Part shown: piece after piece, positions 1 through 8,508 of the stretch
Position numbering within the stretch: position 1 is the stretch's first letter
How the letters are laid out: every line of letters starts with the position of its first letter
Source: Pyxidicoccus caerfyrddinensis
GTDB taxonomy: Bacteria; Myxococcota; Myxococcia; Myxococcales; Myxococcaceae
Direction: 5' to 3'
DNA: 64,000 bases
NCBI RefSeq assembly: GCF_010894405.1
Contig: NZ_JAAIYA010000018.1
Location: 1-64,000, forward strand
Notes under the pieces: generated by a model
Databases searched by the model: none
The model's input: only the letters and a program-made list of their open reading frames with translations
Told to the model about the DNA's origin: nothing
Program-made: the position numbers and the translations under genes

Positions 1-421
1 CGCTCAGGTCCACCACCGACTGCGTCAGCGTCGCGGTGAGGGTGGCCACGGGCGTGGTGGCGGTGCGGCCGTCGCCAGCGGCCCCCGGGCTCACGCCCGA
101 GGCGACATCCGGATTGAGCAGGTCATGGGCCAGGGCAGCCTGCGCGCGCGCATTGGGCAGCAGCGTGCCCAGCGCCTGTCGCCAGCGGCCACCGGCGCGC
201 TCCACCCCGGCCTCCGCGCCGCGCAGGTCCGTGGAGCGCTCGCGCACGAGGGTAAGCGCCTCATCCCAGGTCTTCACCAGCCGGGGCGCCGGTGGAACGG
301 GGGTGAGCATCGCGTCCTCGACCTTCGGCTGGATGGAAGCCGGGGGAAGGTCGGAGGGGGTCGGCTCGGACTGCACTGAGGTGGCGGCGAGCGCCAGGAG
401 GAGGACGGAAGGGGTTGCCAT
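1..421 (-). CDS. TolC-family outer-membrane efflux protein (partial, N-terminal part)
   Basis: Outer-membrane channel subunit of a TolC/NodT-type efflux system, read leftward and cut by the window edge, so only about 140 codons are visible. A short hydrophobic stretch at residues 5-15 reads as a signal peptide. A proline-rich linker follows, and from Trp52 (TWDEALTLVRE) comes the amphipathic helix that normally opens the TolC/OEP fold, then a VERAGGRWRQALGTLLP helix and polar beta-type sequence. The ATG at 421 lies 126 bp from a divergent MarR gene, the usual layout for a repressor-controlled efflux pump. The adaptor and inner-membrane genes would lie to the left. The substrate cannot be inferred. 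Confidence 0.82.
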   Translation of the reverse strand, partial: MATPSVLLLALAATSVQSEPTPSDLPPASIQPKVEDAMLTPVPPAPRLVKTWDEALTLVRERSTDLRGAEAGVERAGGRWRQALGTLLPNARAQAALAHDLLNPDVASGVSPGAAGDGRTATTPVATLTATLTQSVVDLS

Positions 422-508
422 ACGCCAGACGTGCGGAAGGAGAGGGGTGACTGCGGCGTGCTGCCTGGAAATCCCCCCGAATGACGGCCTGCGGCGGAGA
501 CCGATGTA

Positions 509-549
509 ATTGACAACGGTTGTGGTTCGCAACCATCTTTACGGTCAAT
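509..549. promoter_or_regulatory. Divergent control region with candidate MarR operator
   Basis: Between the tolC-like and marR genes lie two small palindromes side by side, ACAACGGTTGT (513-523) and GGTTCGCAACC (524-534). They sit inside a wider inverted repeat, ATTGAC (509-514) and GTCAAT (544-549), whose right arm touches the marR start codon. MarR repressors bind short palindromes in such shared regions, so autoregulation plus control of the efflux gene is likely. This is read from symmetry and position only. Confidence 0.5.
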
Positions 550-997
550 GACGCTCGCGGAGCAAGTAGCAACCCTGCGTCGCACCGTGCGCCGGCTCCT
601 CGCCGAGCGGCTCGGAGAGCAGACGGGCAGGCCGTTCATGCAGCTGCTGGCGCTGAAATCCATCGCACATGGCGTGCGCAGCCAGGCCGCGCTCGCGGAT
701 CGGCTGTCGGTGGATCCTCCCGCAGCCAGTCGGCTCGTGGACCGCCTCGAGGAGGACGGGCTGGTGCACCGGCGCGCGGGCGAGGACCGCCGCTGTGTGC
801 GGCTGGAGCTGGCGGAGAAGGGGCAGGCGGAGATGGTGCTGGTGACCGACGCGCTCCAATGGGTGGACGGGCAGCTGCGCGGGTACCTGGAGGACTCCGA
901 GGCCGCGGAGCTGCAGCGCCTGCTGGCGAAGCTCCAGGACGGACTGACGCGGGATCAGGGCCCCACGCCGCCGGGCGGGTGCGCGACGGACGAGTGA
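548..997 (+). CDS. MarR-family transcriptional regulator
   Basis: A 149-residue winged-helix regulator of the usual MarR length. Helices at residues 1-40 form the dimer part. The wHTH follows, with the recognition region QAALADRLSVDPPAASRLVD and the wing GLVHRRAGEDRRCVRLELAEKG, including the conserved D-R-R of the beta-wing. The C-terminal helix (about 105-140) closes the dimer interface. It is divergent from a TolC-type efflux gene, so the simplest role is ligand-relieved repression of that pump and of itself. There is no clear Shine-Dalgarno in front of the ATG; the start is chosen because the MarR fold begins directly there. Confidence 0.88.
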   Translation: MTLAEQVATLRRTVRRLLAERLGEQTGRPFMQLLALKSIAHGVRSQAALADRLSVDPPAASRLVDRLEEDGLVHRRAGEDRRCVRLELAEKGQAEMVLVTDALQWVDGQLRGYLEDSEAAELQRLLAKLQDGLTRDQGPTPPGGCATDE

Positions 998-1166
998 GTT
1001 GCCCTGGCTCTTCCCTTCGCCGCTGCCACCGAGGATGGGTTCAGCTCTTCCGGCGGCGGCTCTGCCCTGCGCGAGGCCGCGGGCAGATGGTCTGCATCAT
1101 TTGCCACATCGTCGGCTCCTTTCCATCCGAGGGAATCATCCCTCTCGAATGGATTGGAGAACCGTC

Positions 1167-2468
1167 ATGCTTCAGTGCTCTTGGAAGAATTTGATTCTCG
1201 GCACGGGAATCGTCGCCCAGCTTGCCTGCGGGGGCCCGCCTCCCGCCGCCGGCGAAGCCCTGGGGCAGACGAAGAGCATTGCCTTGACGGGCAACAGCGC
1301 CATCAAGCGGCTCGACACGGCCTCTCTCAAGAAACACGTGGACATCACGGCGCTTGTTTCTTCAGGGCGCTCCGCTTTCGCGGTCGCACCCACCCTGCAA
1401 GCCAACGCTTTGTACGCCGAGGGCAGTGGCGGCTCCGTCGTTCAGACGAGCGACGGTGGCTATGCGTTCACCGGCACCACCACGGCCCTGGGCGATGATG
1501 ACATTCTCCTGGTGAAGACAGACGCCTTCCTGAATGTCCAATGGGCCTACGCCTATGGCACCACCAACGACGACTCTGGGGTCGAGGTCCGCGCGACGAG
1601 TGATGGCGGGTTCCTGATTGCGGGACAGACCTTCCAGAACAACAACTTCGATTTCTATCTCGTCAGGACAGACTCCGCTGGCAACATCTATTGGCAGGGG
1701 CCGTATGGCGGAACCCTCCAGGAATATCCAGCCGCCATGGAGGTCACCCCTGACGGAGGGTGCATCCTCGTCGGCAAGACCCGGAGCAACCTGGGCTACC
1801 AGGATGCCTACATGATGAAGTTCTCCGCCACGGGAGCCGTGCAGTGGAGCAAGGCATTCACCAGCGGTGCGGACGGAACCTATGAGTTCGAGGGGGTCGC
1901 CAACGTTCCAGGCGGAGGCTATGTCGCCGTCGGTTCCAGGCAGGTCAAGGTGTCCGGAGGGGGCTGGGAGACCTATGGCTTTGCCGCGAAGGTGAGCAGC
2001 GCCGGCTCGACGCTCTTCCAGGTCAGCTCTGGACGGTTCGCGTACTTCACTGGAGTGGCGGCGACCTCCACTGGCTACGTGGCCGTTGGATACATCTATC
2101 CACCGGGGACCTCGTCGATTGGCGCCGATTTCTATTCAGCTCGATTCAACACCACGGGAGGCACTCTCTGGGCTCGTACGATCAGCGGAGGAACTCCCGG
2201 AGATTACCTGAGCGATGTCAAGGTCGCGAGTGATGGCAATTACGTCATCACGGGCAGCATCGTTCCGTCGAGCAGCCAGCGGAACCTGCGCCTCCTGAAG
2301 CTGGACAACAGCGGAAACACGCTCTGGTCTTTCGGCCCCTACCTCAGCACCGACGTCACGTCCGGTGAGAGCCTCGCCATGACCAGTGATGGGGGCTTCA
2401 TCGTCAGCGGCGGCTACACCGACAGCACGAACACCCCCTATCTGCTGCTCTCCAAGTTCTCTCCCTGA
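1167..2468 (+). CDS. Secreted or lipid-anchored beta-propeller-like repeat protein
   Basis: A 433-residue exported protein. The N-terminus has a hydrophobic stretch ending in AQLACGG, which may be a non-canonical lipobox (Gln rather than Leu/Val at -3), followed by a low-complexity linker. From about residue 85 it carries about seven copies of a 45-60 residue motif: T-x-D-G-G-[YF], a short beta strand ending in G, then a D-x-x-L-[VL]-[KR]-x-D turn and a Trp. This pattern is typical of bacterial beta-propeller or delta-60-like repeats. The ATG at 1167 follows GGAG with 7-nt spacing and was preferred over upstream in-frame starts. Base composition is lower in GC than its neighbours. No enzymatic motif is visible; a binding or structural surface role is inference. 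Confidence 0.7.
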   Translation: MLQCSWKNLILGTGIVAQLACGGPPPAAGEALGQTKSIALTGNSAIKRLDTASLKKHVDITALVSSGRSAFAVAPTLQANALYAEGSGGSVVQTSDGGYAFTGTTTALGDDDILLVKTDAFLNVQWAYAYGTTNDDSGVEVRATSDGGFLIAGQTFQNNNFDFYLVRTDSAGNIYWQGPYGGTLQEYPAAMEVTPDGGCILVGKTRSNLGYQDAYMMKFSATGAVQWSKAFTSGADGTYEFEGVANVPGGGYVAVGSRQVKVSGGGWETYGFAAKVSSAGSTLFQVSSGRFAYFTGVAATSTGYVAVGYIYPPGTSSIGADFYSARFNTTGGTLWARTISGGTPGDYLSDVKVASDGNYVITGSIVPSSSQRNLRLLKLDNSGNTLWSFGPYLSTDVTSGESLAMTSDGGFIVSGGYTDSTNTPYLLLSKFSP

Positions 2469-2655
2469 GCGCGTCCTCGTGGGCGCCGTGGGTTCTACCT
2501 TCCCGTTCGACGTCCAAGGGAGAGCGCGGGAATAAGCGGAATGACCATGCGGAGGGGCGAGGTGGTGCTGGTCCGGTACACCTCGCTCCTCTTCGGTCTG
2601 TGCTGCCGGGAAGCCGGGGAGGCTCCACGCGAAGTCCCCGGGGAATTCACAAGTC

Positions 2656-5600
2656 CTATTGGCCTGGTGCCTCCTGCGGAGGGGGCGTCAAGGCGCGCAG
2701 GGGGGCATCGCTGCCCAGGACGATGAAGGGCGCCCAGTGGTGGGGGTGGGGTCGGGAAGCGCGCAGCGAGCGCATGGCTTCGCGAAGGGCGGAGGCGCGG
2801 CCCTGTCCGGCAACGAGGTTGCGGTAGTAGGCGTCCATGAGGAGGTAGGTGGAGTCGTCGGCGACCTTCCACAGACTCATGACGAGCGTTTCCGCGCCGG
2901 CGACCACCAGGGCGCGGCGCAGGCCGGAGACGCCCTGGCCCAGTTGGACCTCTCCGCGGCCGGTGTCGCAGGCGGAGAGGACGACGAGCTGGGTGCCCCA
3001 GAGGTTGAGTCCGGCCAGCTCGAGCGCCGTGACGAGAGCGGCGTCGGGCTGGGGCTCGTCAGGTGTGGAGGCGTCAGCCACCGGGGCGCTGGCGCCCGCG
3101 AGGGCGAGGCCGGAGCGCAGCAGCGGATCCTGGGGGCTCGGCGCCTGGGGGGCGTCGCCGAGTGCGCCGAAGTGGGCCACCGCGCGGGAGCCCGCGGGAA
3201 TGGGGGCGTCCCCGAGGAAGAAGCCGTGAGTGGCCAGGTGGAGGATGCCGGGGGTGCGCACGCCGAGCAGCCGCTCCTTGGTGGCCTCGGGGCCTAGGAA
3301 GAGCTGGGCCTGCGGCAGGAGGCGCTGGATGCTCTCGGCCTCCTGGCGAGTGCCCGGCAGTGCCACCCACGCGCCGGGAGCAAGCTCCGCGCGCAGGGTG
3401 GAGAAGAAGCGCTTGAGCGAGGCGGAGGGCTCGGCCTGCGTGGGGAGGGCGCCAGAGGCGGAGGCGGCAGCGCGAGGTGATGCAGTGAAGTCTGGATCGG
3501 CGAGGACGAAGACGGTGGAAGAGGGGACTCCCTCCTGGGGATGAGGGAGGAGGTCCCTGCCTGAGGTGAGATAGGTGAAGTCGAAGGAGTCGAGGAGGAA
3601 TCGGCGGCCATCGTGAAGAGCGGCAAAGGGGACGAGCCCCAGCTGGCCATCGGGAGAGAGGTAGATGCGGCGGGTCTTGCCCAGCAGGGGCAGCAGGGGC
3701 TGGAAGGCGAGCTGGTAGAGCGCATGGGCAGAGGTCTGGAATCGAGCGTCACGGTTTGCGAGTGCACCGCGCAGGCGCGAGGCGGCGAGGTCGATGGGCG
3801 CCGCGGGGCCGAGGTCCAAGGTTCGGGTGGAGGCATCGGGGAAGAGCACCAGCGCCAGATAGCGGAGCTGGCCAGGCGTCTTCGCGCGAGGCACGCCGGG
3901 TTTGCGGACGAGGGGCCCGTCCCTGTAGGCGATGAGCTCGATGAGGGCACTGTCTTTGGGAAGGGAGGCGGCGACGCGCTCGACGATTTCGGCGGGGGAG
4001 GGCAGCGCGGTGAGCGCGCGGAGGGGAGCGGAGCGCCTGGCCAGGTCTGCTTCGATGGCGTCGCCCTCGTCGGCCAGCGTCTTGAGGCGCTGTTGGTAGT
4101 CTTCAGGGAGGAGTGAGCCGGGCCCCGCGAGCGAGAGGGTGGCCAGTTGGGTGCGCAGGCCGCGCAGCCGCTCGAAGGTTTCGTGGTCCTCGGTGCCCAG
4201 GTTCCGGTAGAGGTTGCGGGAGATGTCGGCCGTCTCCCCGACGGAGCGGCCCTTGCGCAGGAGCACGGCGCTGAGGGCCAGGCGTTGCACGCGGGCGTCC
4301 CTGGGGTGAGCCCGCAGCAATGCGTAGAGCGCCTGCTCGTCCGCGCGCAGATATTGGAGGAAGCTGGCCAGGCGTGACTCGGAGAAGTCGAGCGCCTCCT
4401 GGCGCATGCGCTGCTCGGAACTGGAGAAGACGCGTGTGAAGAGCGGCAGGGCGTCGGCGAGGCGATGCTGGGCGAGGCGAAGCCGTGCGAGGGAGTTCAC
4501 CGTCTGGGTGACGTCGGGGTGGTTCTTGCCGAGGGTCAGCTCACCGATGGAGATTGCGCGCAGGAAGAGAGGCTCGGCCCGGCCATATGCCCCCTGTGCC
4601 TGGTAGAGGGCGGCGAGATGGTGGAGCGTGGCGGCGACATTGGGGTGGTTGTTGCCGAGGGCCGCCTCCTGGATGGCGAGCGCGCGCTGCAAGAGCGGCT
4701 CGGCTCGGCCGTACAACCCCTGTTGCATGTAGTAGTTGGCGATATTCTGGATCAGGTAGGCGACGTCGGGGTGGTTCGGGCCGAGGGCTGTTTCCTGAAT
4801 GGAGAGGGCGCGCTGGAAGATCGGCTCGGCCCGGCCATACAGCCCCTGTTCCGCGTAGACGAGGGCGAGGTTGTGGAGCGTGGAGGCAACGAGTGGGTGG
4901 GCGTTCCCGAGAGCCGTCTCGCGGATGGTGAGCACGCGCTGGAAGAGGAGCTCGGCCCGGCCGTACACCCCCTGGTTTGCGTAGAGGAGGCCAAGATTGT
5001 GGAGCGTCTGTGCGACCTCGGGGTGGTTGTTGCCGAAAGCCGCCTCGCGGATGGCGAGGGCGCGCTGGAAGAGCGGCTCGGCCCGGCCATACATTCCCTG
5101 TTGTGAGTAGAGATTGGCGAGGTTGTTGAGCCCCTGGGCGACGTCGGGGTGGCTCGCGCCAAGGGCCGCTTCGCGGATGGCGAGCGCGCGCTGGTAGAGC
5201 GGCTCGGCCCGGCCGTACAACCCCTGGTCGTAGTAGAGGGCGGCGAGGTTGTTGAGGGTTTGGGCGACACGTGGGTGGCTCTTGCCGAGGGCCGCCTCGC
5301 GGATGGCGAGCGCGCGCTGGTAGAGCGGCTCGGCCCGGCCGTACAACCCCTGATGCTTGTAGAGGATGCCGAGGGATTGGAGCGTGGAGGCGACGTCGGG
5401 GTGGTTCTCGCCAAGGGCCGCTTCGCGGATGGCGAGCGCGCGCTGGAAGAGCGGCTCGGCCCGGCCATACATTCCCTGTTCCTCGTGGAGGATGGCGAGG
5501 TTCTGGAGCGTTTCGGCGACGTCGAGGTGGTTGTTGCCGAGGGCGGCCTCTCGGATGGTGAGGGCGCGCTGAAGCACGGGTTCGGCGTCGGCCAGGCGGC

Positions 5601-5865
5601 TCCCGCCCCTCCAATGAAGCTCACCCATCAGGTTCAGACATCTGGCGACGTCGAGATGCGTGCCTCCGAGCACGGCCTCACGGAGGGCAAGTGCATGCTC
5701 GGCCCGTGCAAGGGCCTCGGAATACTTGCCTGTGGCACTGAGCTTCGTTGCCTCGTCAAAGGCTGCTTGTGCCTCCTGCAGCCGCGCATCCGGCATCTCC
5801 TGGCTTGCGCCTCCTGCAGCCGCGCAGCAAAAAATCACAAGCATCCATCGGAAGATCTGCCGCAT
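2656..5865 (-). CDS. TPR-CHAT domain protein (exported, caspase-like peptidase fold)
   Basis: A 1069-residue protein with an N-terminal signal-like segment (MRQIFRWMLVIFCCAAAGG). About ten 42-residue TPRs of the kinesin-light-chain type follow (residues about 45-460, consensus YGRAEPLFQRALAIREAALG..HPDVA). Then comes a helical linker and a C-terminal CHAT domain from about residue 690. The CHAT catalytic pair is present: His880 in LHLATHGFF and Cys966 in VVLSACDTGRG. The family is caspase/separase-like; known members are proteases activated through their repeats. The target is unknown. It is monocistronic, with no adjacent partner gene. The signal-like N-terminus would place it outside the cytoplasm, which is unusual for a cysteine protease; the alternative is that it is a simple N-terminal anchor. 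Confidence 0.9.
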   Translation of the reverse strand: MRQIFRWMLVIFCCAAAGGASQEMPDARLQEAQAAFDEATKLSATGKYSEALARAEHALALREAVLGGTHLDVARCLNLMGELHWRGGSRLADAEPVLQRALTIREAALGNNHLDVAETLQNLAILHEEQGMYGRAEPLFQRALAIREAALGENHPDVASTLQSLGILYKHQGLYGRAEPLYQRALAIREAALGKSHPRVAQTLNNLAALYYDQGLYGRAEPLYQRALAIREAALGASHPDVAQGLNNLANLYSQQGMYGRAEPLFQRALAIREAAFGNNHPEVAQTLHNLGLLYANQGVYGRAELLFQRVLTIRETALGNAHPLVASTLHNLALVYAEQGLYGRAEPIFQRALSIQETALGPNHPDVAYLIQNIANYYMQQGLYGRAEPLLQRALAIQEAALGNNHPNVAATLHHLAALYQAQGAYGRAEPLFLRAISIGELTLGKNHPDVTQTVNSLARLRLAQHRLADALPLFTRVFSSSEQRMRQEALDFSESRLASFLQYLRADEQALYALLRAHPRDARVQRLALSAVLLRKGRSVGETADISRNLYRNLGTEDHETFERLRGLRTQLATLSLAGPGSLLPEDYQQRLKTLADEGDAIEADLARRSAPLRALTALPSPAEIVERVAASLPKDSALIELIAYRDGPLVRKPGVPRAKTPGQLRYLALVLFPDASTRTLDLGPAAPIDLAASRLRGALANRDARFQTSAHALYQLAFQPLLPLLGKTRRIYLSPDGQLGLVPFAALHDGRRFLLDSFDFTYLTSGRDLLPHPQEGVPSSTVFVLADPDFTASPRAAASASGALPTQAEPSASLKRFFSTLRAELAPGAWVALPGTRQEAESIQRLLPQAQLFLGPEATKERLLGVRTPGILHLATHGFFLGDAPIPAGSRAVAHFGALGDAPQAPSPQDPLLRSGLALAGASAPVADASTPDEPQPDAALVTALELAGLNLWGTQLVVLSACDTGRGEVQLGQGVSGLRRALVVAGAETLVMSLWKVADDSTYLLMDAYYRNLVAGQGRASALREAMRSLRASRPHPHHWAPFIVLGSDAPLRALTPPPQEAPGQ
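4490..5600 (-). repeat. Nine tandem 126-bp coding repeats (TPR units)
   Basis: Within the TPR-CHAT gene, units recur at exactly 126 bp (42 codons). The GGCCGTACA-type segment is found near 4583, 4709, 4835, 4961, 5087, 5213, 5339 and 5465. Neighbouring units are very similar at the DNA level, including silent positions, which points to recent duplication or gene conversion. Copy number could vary between strains. Confidence 0.85.
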
Positions 5866-6020
5866 CTTTTTGCCCCCCCGAAATCCAAAGACAGCCAGAG
5901 CTACGGAAACCGTGGCGAGTACGAGGCGCAGACGTGCGCGCGGATTCTCGCGACGCGCGCTGTACGCGGTGGCTGAATCATATCAGAGGGCTGGGAGCCT
6001 CTTGCCTCGCCTCCACCGGC

Positions 6021-6274
6021 CATCGAGTCGTCCCAATGGACGATGATGCCCCCGGAGGCCTGCTCGTACGCGAGGTTCCGCCGTGCGCCAATGGACATTC
6101 TCCTGGACACCTGGAAGTACCGGACGCCCGGGATGCCCTCGCACAGGTCTCCGACAGCGTCCTCTTCCGCGTCCACGCTGATGAGCTCCCGGCTGGGAGG
6201 GCCCGCGCGGCGAAGAGCTCGCGCGTGAGCGGGATGACCGCGCGGCGATCTGACGTGGGCATGATGCAGGAGAC
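6021..6274 (-). pseudogene. Remnant of a family 2 glycosyltransferase
   Basis: Reading leftward, one frame gives VSCIMPTSDRRAVIPL (6274-6227), the standard first beta strand of a GT-A/GT2 domain. The next stretch is in another frame: RELISVDAEEDAV, then GVRYFQVSRRMSIGARRN and GGIIVHWDDS (6191-6021), the donor-binding part ending at a decayed DxD. At least one frameshift separates the two pieces near 6190-6200, and the protein stops making sense after the DD. Both ends are missing. The rest of the 5866-6419 gap (554 bp) holds only the promoter region of the TPR-CHAT gene and a terminator. Confidence 0.7.
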
Positions 6275-6358
6275 CCTGGACCGAACCCGGCTCCGTCAAG
6301 CTGGTGCGGAGCCGAAGCCGGAAGAGGCGGGTGTGCCGACGGAGGCGCCAGAAACGGC

Positions 6359-6393
6359 GAAGGGCCCGGTCCCCAAGAGGACCGAGCCCTTCA
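6359..6393 (-). terminator. Intrinsic terminator of the coiled-coil protein gene
   Basis: A 14-bp stem with one mismatch (GAAGGGCCCGGTCC pairs with GGACCGAGCCCTTC) and a 6-nt loop lies 27 bp downstream of the leftward gene's stop. On the minus strand it is followed by a modest T-containing stretch (CTTCGCCGTTTC). Confidence 0.7.
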
Positions 6394-6419
6394 TGTCCGA
6401 CGTGGCGTGAGCCGGTGCC

Positions 6420-7478
6420 TCAGACGGGCGCGGGCTTGTTCTCGGAGTCGGTCGGAGCGGCGGACTCGGCGGCGGGCGCCTCGGAAGGCGCGGGGGCGGG
6501 AGCCTGCTGGGCGGCGGTCTGGGCCTCCGTCTCGGCGCGCACGCGGGCGGTCTCCTCGGTGCGCTGGTCGCTGGCGGCCATCTCCTCCGGCGTCAGCTCG
6601 GTGCGTTCGGCGAGCATGCCCGTCTTCTTCTCCAGGTCCTTGATGGCGCGGCGGATGAGGTCGCGCTCCAGGAGCGTGCGGTTCAGGCGCTTCTCCAGCG
6701 CCTTGTACTTGTCCCGCATCAGGTCCAGGTCGTTCTTGGCGGCGGCGTAGACGCGCTGCTGCGTCTCGTTGCGGCCCTTCACCCGGCGCAGCTCCTTCTC
6801 CAGCTCCACCGCGCGCGAGCGCTCCTTGTTGGCCTGCTGCTCCAGGCGCTCCATCTTCTCGCGGTCCGCGTCGTTCAGCTCGCGGAAGCGGCGCGCGCCG
6901 CGGTCCTGCTGCGCGGCGTCGGCAGCGGGGGTCACCGTCACGGCGGCGGCCACGACGGACTCACCCTCCTTGGCGGGGGCGGAAATCTGCGGAGCGGCCA
7001 CGGGGGCCGCGACGGGCACGGGGGCCGGAGCCGGCTGCGGGCGACGGCCGCGCGACTCCATCTCCGCCTTCAGGCGCTGGTTCTCGGTGATGGCGTGCGC
7101 CAGCTCCTCGCGGGTCTGCTCGAGCTGGAGGGACGCGGCGCGCTCGACCTCGGCGCGGGCCTTCGCCAGGTCCTGCGGCCCCTTGTCCGACTCCTTCTGC
7201 TCGAAGATCTTGCGCTTGGCCTGCTTGAGCTGGTCCTTCACGTCCTGCAACTGGGTGCGCTGCTCGTCCAGCTCCTTCTGCTTCCGCTGGAGCTCCGCCT
7301 CCGCCTTCGTGCGCCGCTGCGACTCGGATTCCAGCTCGTTGCGGGACGAGGGCGCGGACGAAGAGGAGGAGGACGGGAGCGCGGCTCGGTTCGAGCCGCC
7401 AAAGAGCAGGATGCCGAGCGTCACGGCAAACCCGATCGATACGAGGATGAGTGCAACCAGCACGGGGACGACCTCCAC
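6420..7478 (-). CDS. Membrane-anchored coiled-coil protein
   Basis: A 352-residue protein with one N-terminal membrane segment (residues 4-27, VPVLVALILVSIGFAVTLGI), a Ser-rich spacer, and a long charged coiled coil (about 45-145). A proline/alanine-rich hinge follows (about 147-195), then a second coiled coil (about 205-310) and a PA-rich tail. There are no catalytic motifs. The pattern resembles proteins loosely annotated as TolA-like in myxobacteria, but no TolA C-terminal domain is visible. A scaffold or envelope-spanning role is inference. It stands alone, with its own terminator, and is divergent from the E2-like acyltransferase gene. Confidence 0.75.
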   Translation of the reverse strand: MEVVPVLVALILVSIGFAVTLGILLFGGSNRAALPSSSSSSAPSSRNELESESQRRTKAEAELQRKQKELDEQRTQLQDVKDQLKQAKRKIFEQKESDKGPQDLAKARAEVERAASLQLEQTREELAHAITENQRLKAEMESRGRRPQPAPAPVPVAAPVAAPQISAPAKEGESVVAAAVTVTPAADAAQQDRGARRFRELNDADREKMERLEQQANKERSRAVELEKELRRVKGRNETQQRVYAAAKNDLDLMRDKYKALEKRLNRTLLERDLIRRAIKDLEKKTGMLAERTELTPEEMAASDQRTEETARVRAETEAQTAAQQAPAPAPSEAPAAESAAPTDSENKPAPV

Positions 7479-7663
7479 GGGAGATGCAAAAAGCGGGGCA
7501 GCCTACCGTCAGACACCGGCCCGTCAAGGGTCCACTGCCGGACGGAGTTCCCTACGAGGCCCTCCATGCCCTGCCTCGAGACGCTTTGCACTCTGGAAAT
7601 CGACTCCTGGGGTGGGCGGCGTCCGGGCAGGGCAGGGCCTTCCCCGGTCCCCTGTGAGCCGCG

Positions 7664-8500
7664 ATGCTGCGCGCCATGCCTCACCTGGAGCTGCGCCCCA
7701 AGACGCACGTGTCGAGCTTCCGCAAGCTGGCCATCGGCAGCTGGGAGACGGCGTATGACCCCACGGTCTACGGCACGCTCACGGTGCGGATGGACCGGGC
7801 GCTGGCCTACATGGAGGCCTTCCAGGCGCGCACCGGCGTGCGGCTCACGGTGACGCACCTGGTGCTCAAGGCGCTGGCGGAGGCGCTGCGCCGCTGTCCC
7901 GACGCCAACGCCGTGCTCCGCTTCAGCCGCATCTACCTGCGCCAGCGCATTACCGTGTCCGCGCTGGTGGCGAGGCCGGAGGGAAACGGGACGCGGCTGG
8001 TGCCCGTGCGGGTGGAGGACGCGGACAAGAAAGGTCTGCGGGAATTGGCGGCGGAGTTGGAGGCGGCGGTTCGCGCGGAGCCGGAGGCCCGGCGCGGGTG
8101 GCGGCTGGTGGAGCGGGTGCCGTCGCCGCTGCTGCACCTGTTCACGCGGGTGGTGTCGTTCCTCGCGGTGACGCTGAACCTGGACCTGGGGCGGTTTGGC
8201 CTGCCGAGGGACGCGTTCGGCGCGGCCGTCGTCACGGACGTGGGCACGCTGGGGCTGGACATCGCGTACCTGCCGCTGGTGCCATTCACGCGCGTTCCGG
8301 TGTTCCTCTCACCGGGCGCCGTGCGCGAGACGGCGGTGGTGGAAGGGGAGCGCGTGGTGGTGGGGAAGGTGATGAGCGTGAATGCGTCCATCGACCACCG
8401 CTTCATCGACGGCTACCACGCGGGGGTTCTGGCCGGCACGATTCGCGAGATGCTCGAGGACCCGTTCACCGCCTTCGGCGAGCCTGAAGCAGGGGCGTGA
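7664..8500 (+). CDS. 2-oxoacid dehydrogenase E2-like acyltransferase catalytic domain, stand-alone
   Basis: A 278-residue protein made only of the chloramphenicol-acetyltransferase-like catalytic fold of dihydrolipoamide acyltransferases. It matches in order: FRKLAIGSW near the start, VTHLVLKALAEALRR, the substrate-channel region with FGAAVVTDVGTLGLD, and the active-site block SIDHRFIDGYHAG, which carries the catalytic His and Asp (DHRxxDG). Full-length E2 proteins are about 400-550 residues with lipoyl and E1/E3-binding domains; these are absent here, and no E1/E3 genes are adjacent. It may therefore transfer acyl groups between other thioesters. A second in-frame ATG at 7676 is an alternative start; neither has a clear Shine-Dalgarno. 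Confidence 0.75.
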   Translation: MLRAMPHLELRPKTHVSSFRKLAIGSWETAYDPTVYGTLTVRMDRALAYMEAFQARTGVRLTVTHLVLKALAEALRRCPDANAVLRFSRIYLRQRITVSALVARPEGNGTRLVPVRVEDADKKGLRELAAELEAAVRAEPEARRGWRLVERVPSPLLHLFTRVVSFLAVTLNLDLGRFGLPRDAFGAAVVTDVGTLGLDIAYLPLVPFTRVPVFLSPGAVRETAVVEGERVVVGKVMSVNASIDHRFIDGYHAGVLAGTIREMLEDPFTAFGEPEAGA

Positions 8501-8508
8501 AGTGAGCG

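Noticed and set aside
45..420. Plus-strand frames at the left edge
   Set aside because: They are antisense to the TolC-type gene, whose signal peptide and first helix read well on the minus strand.
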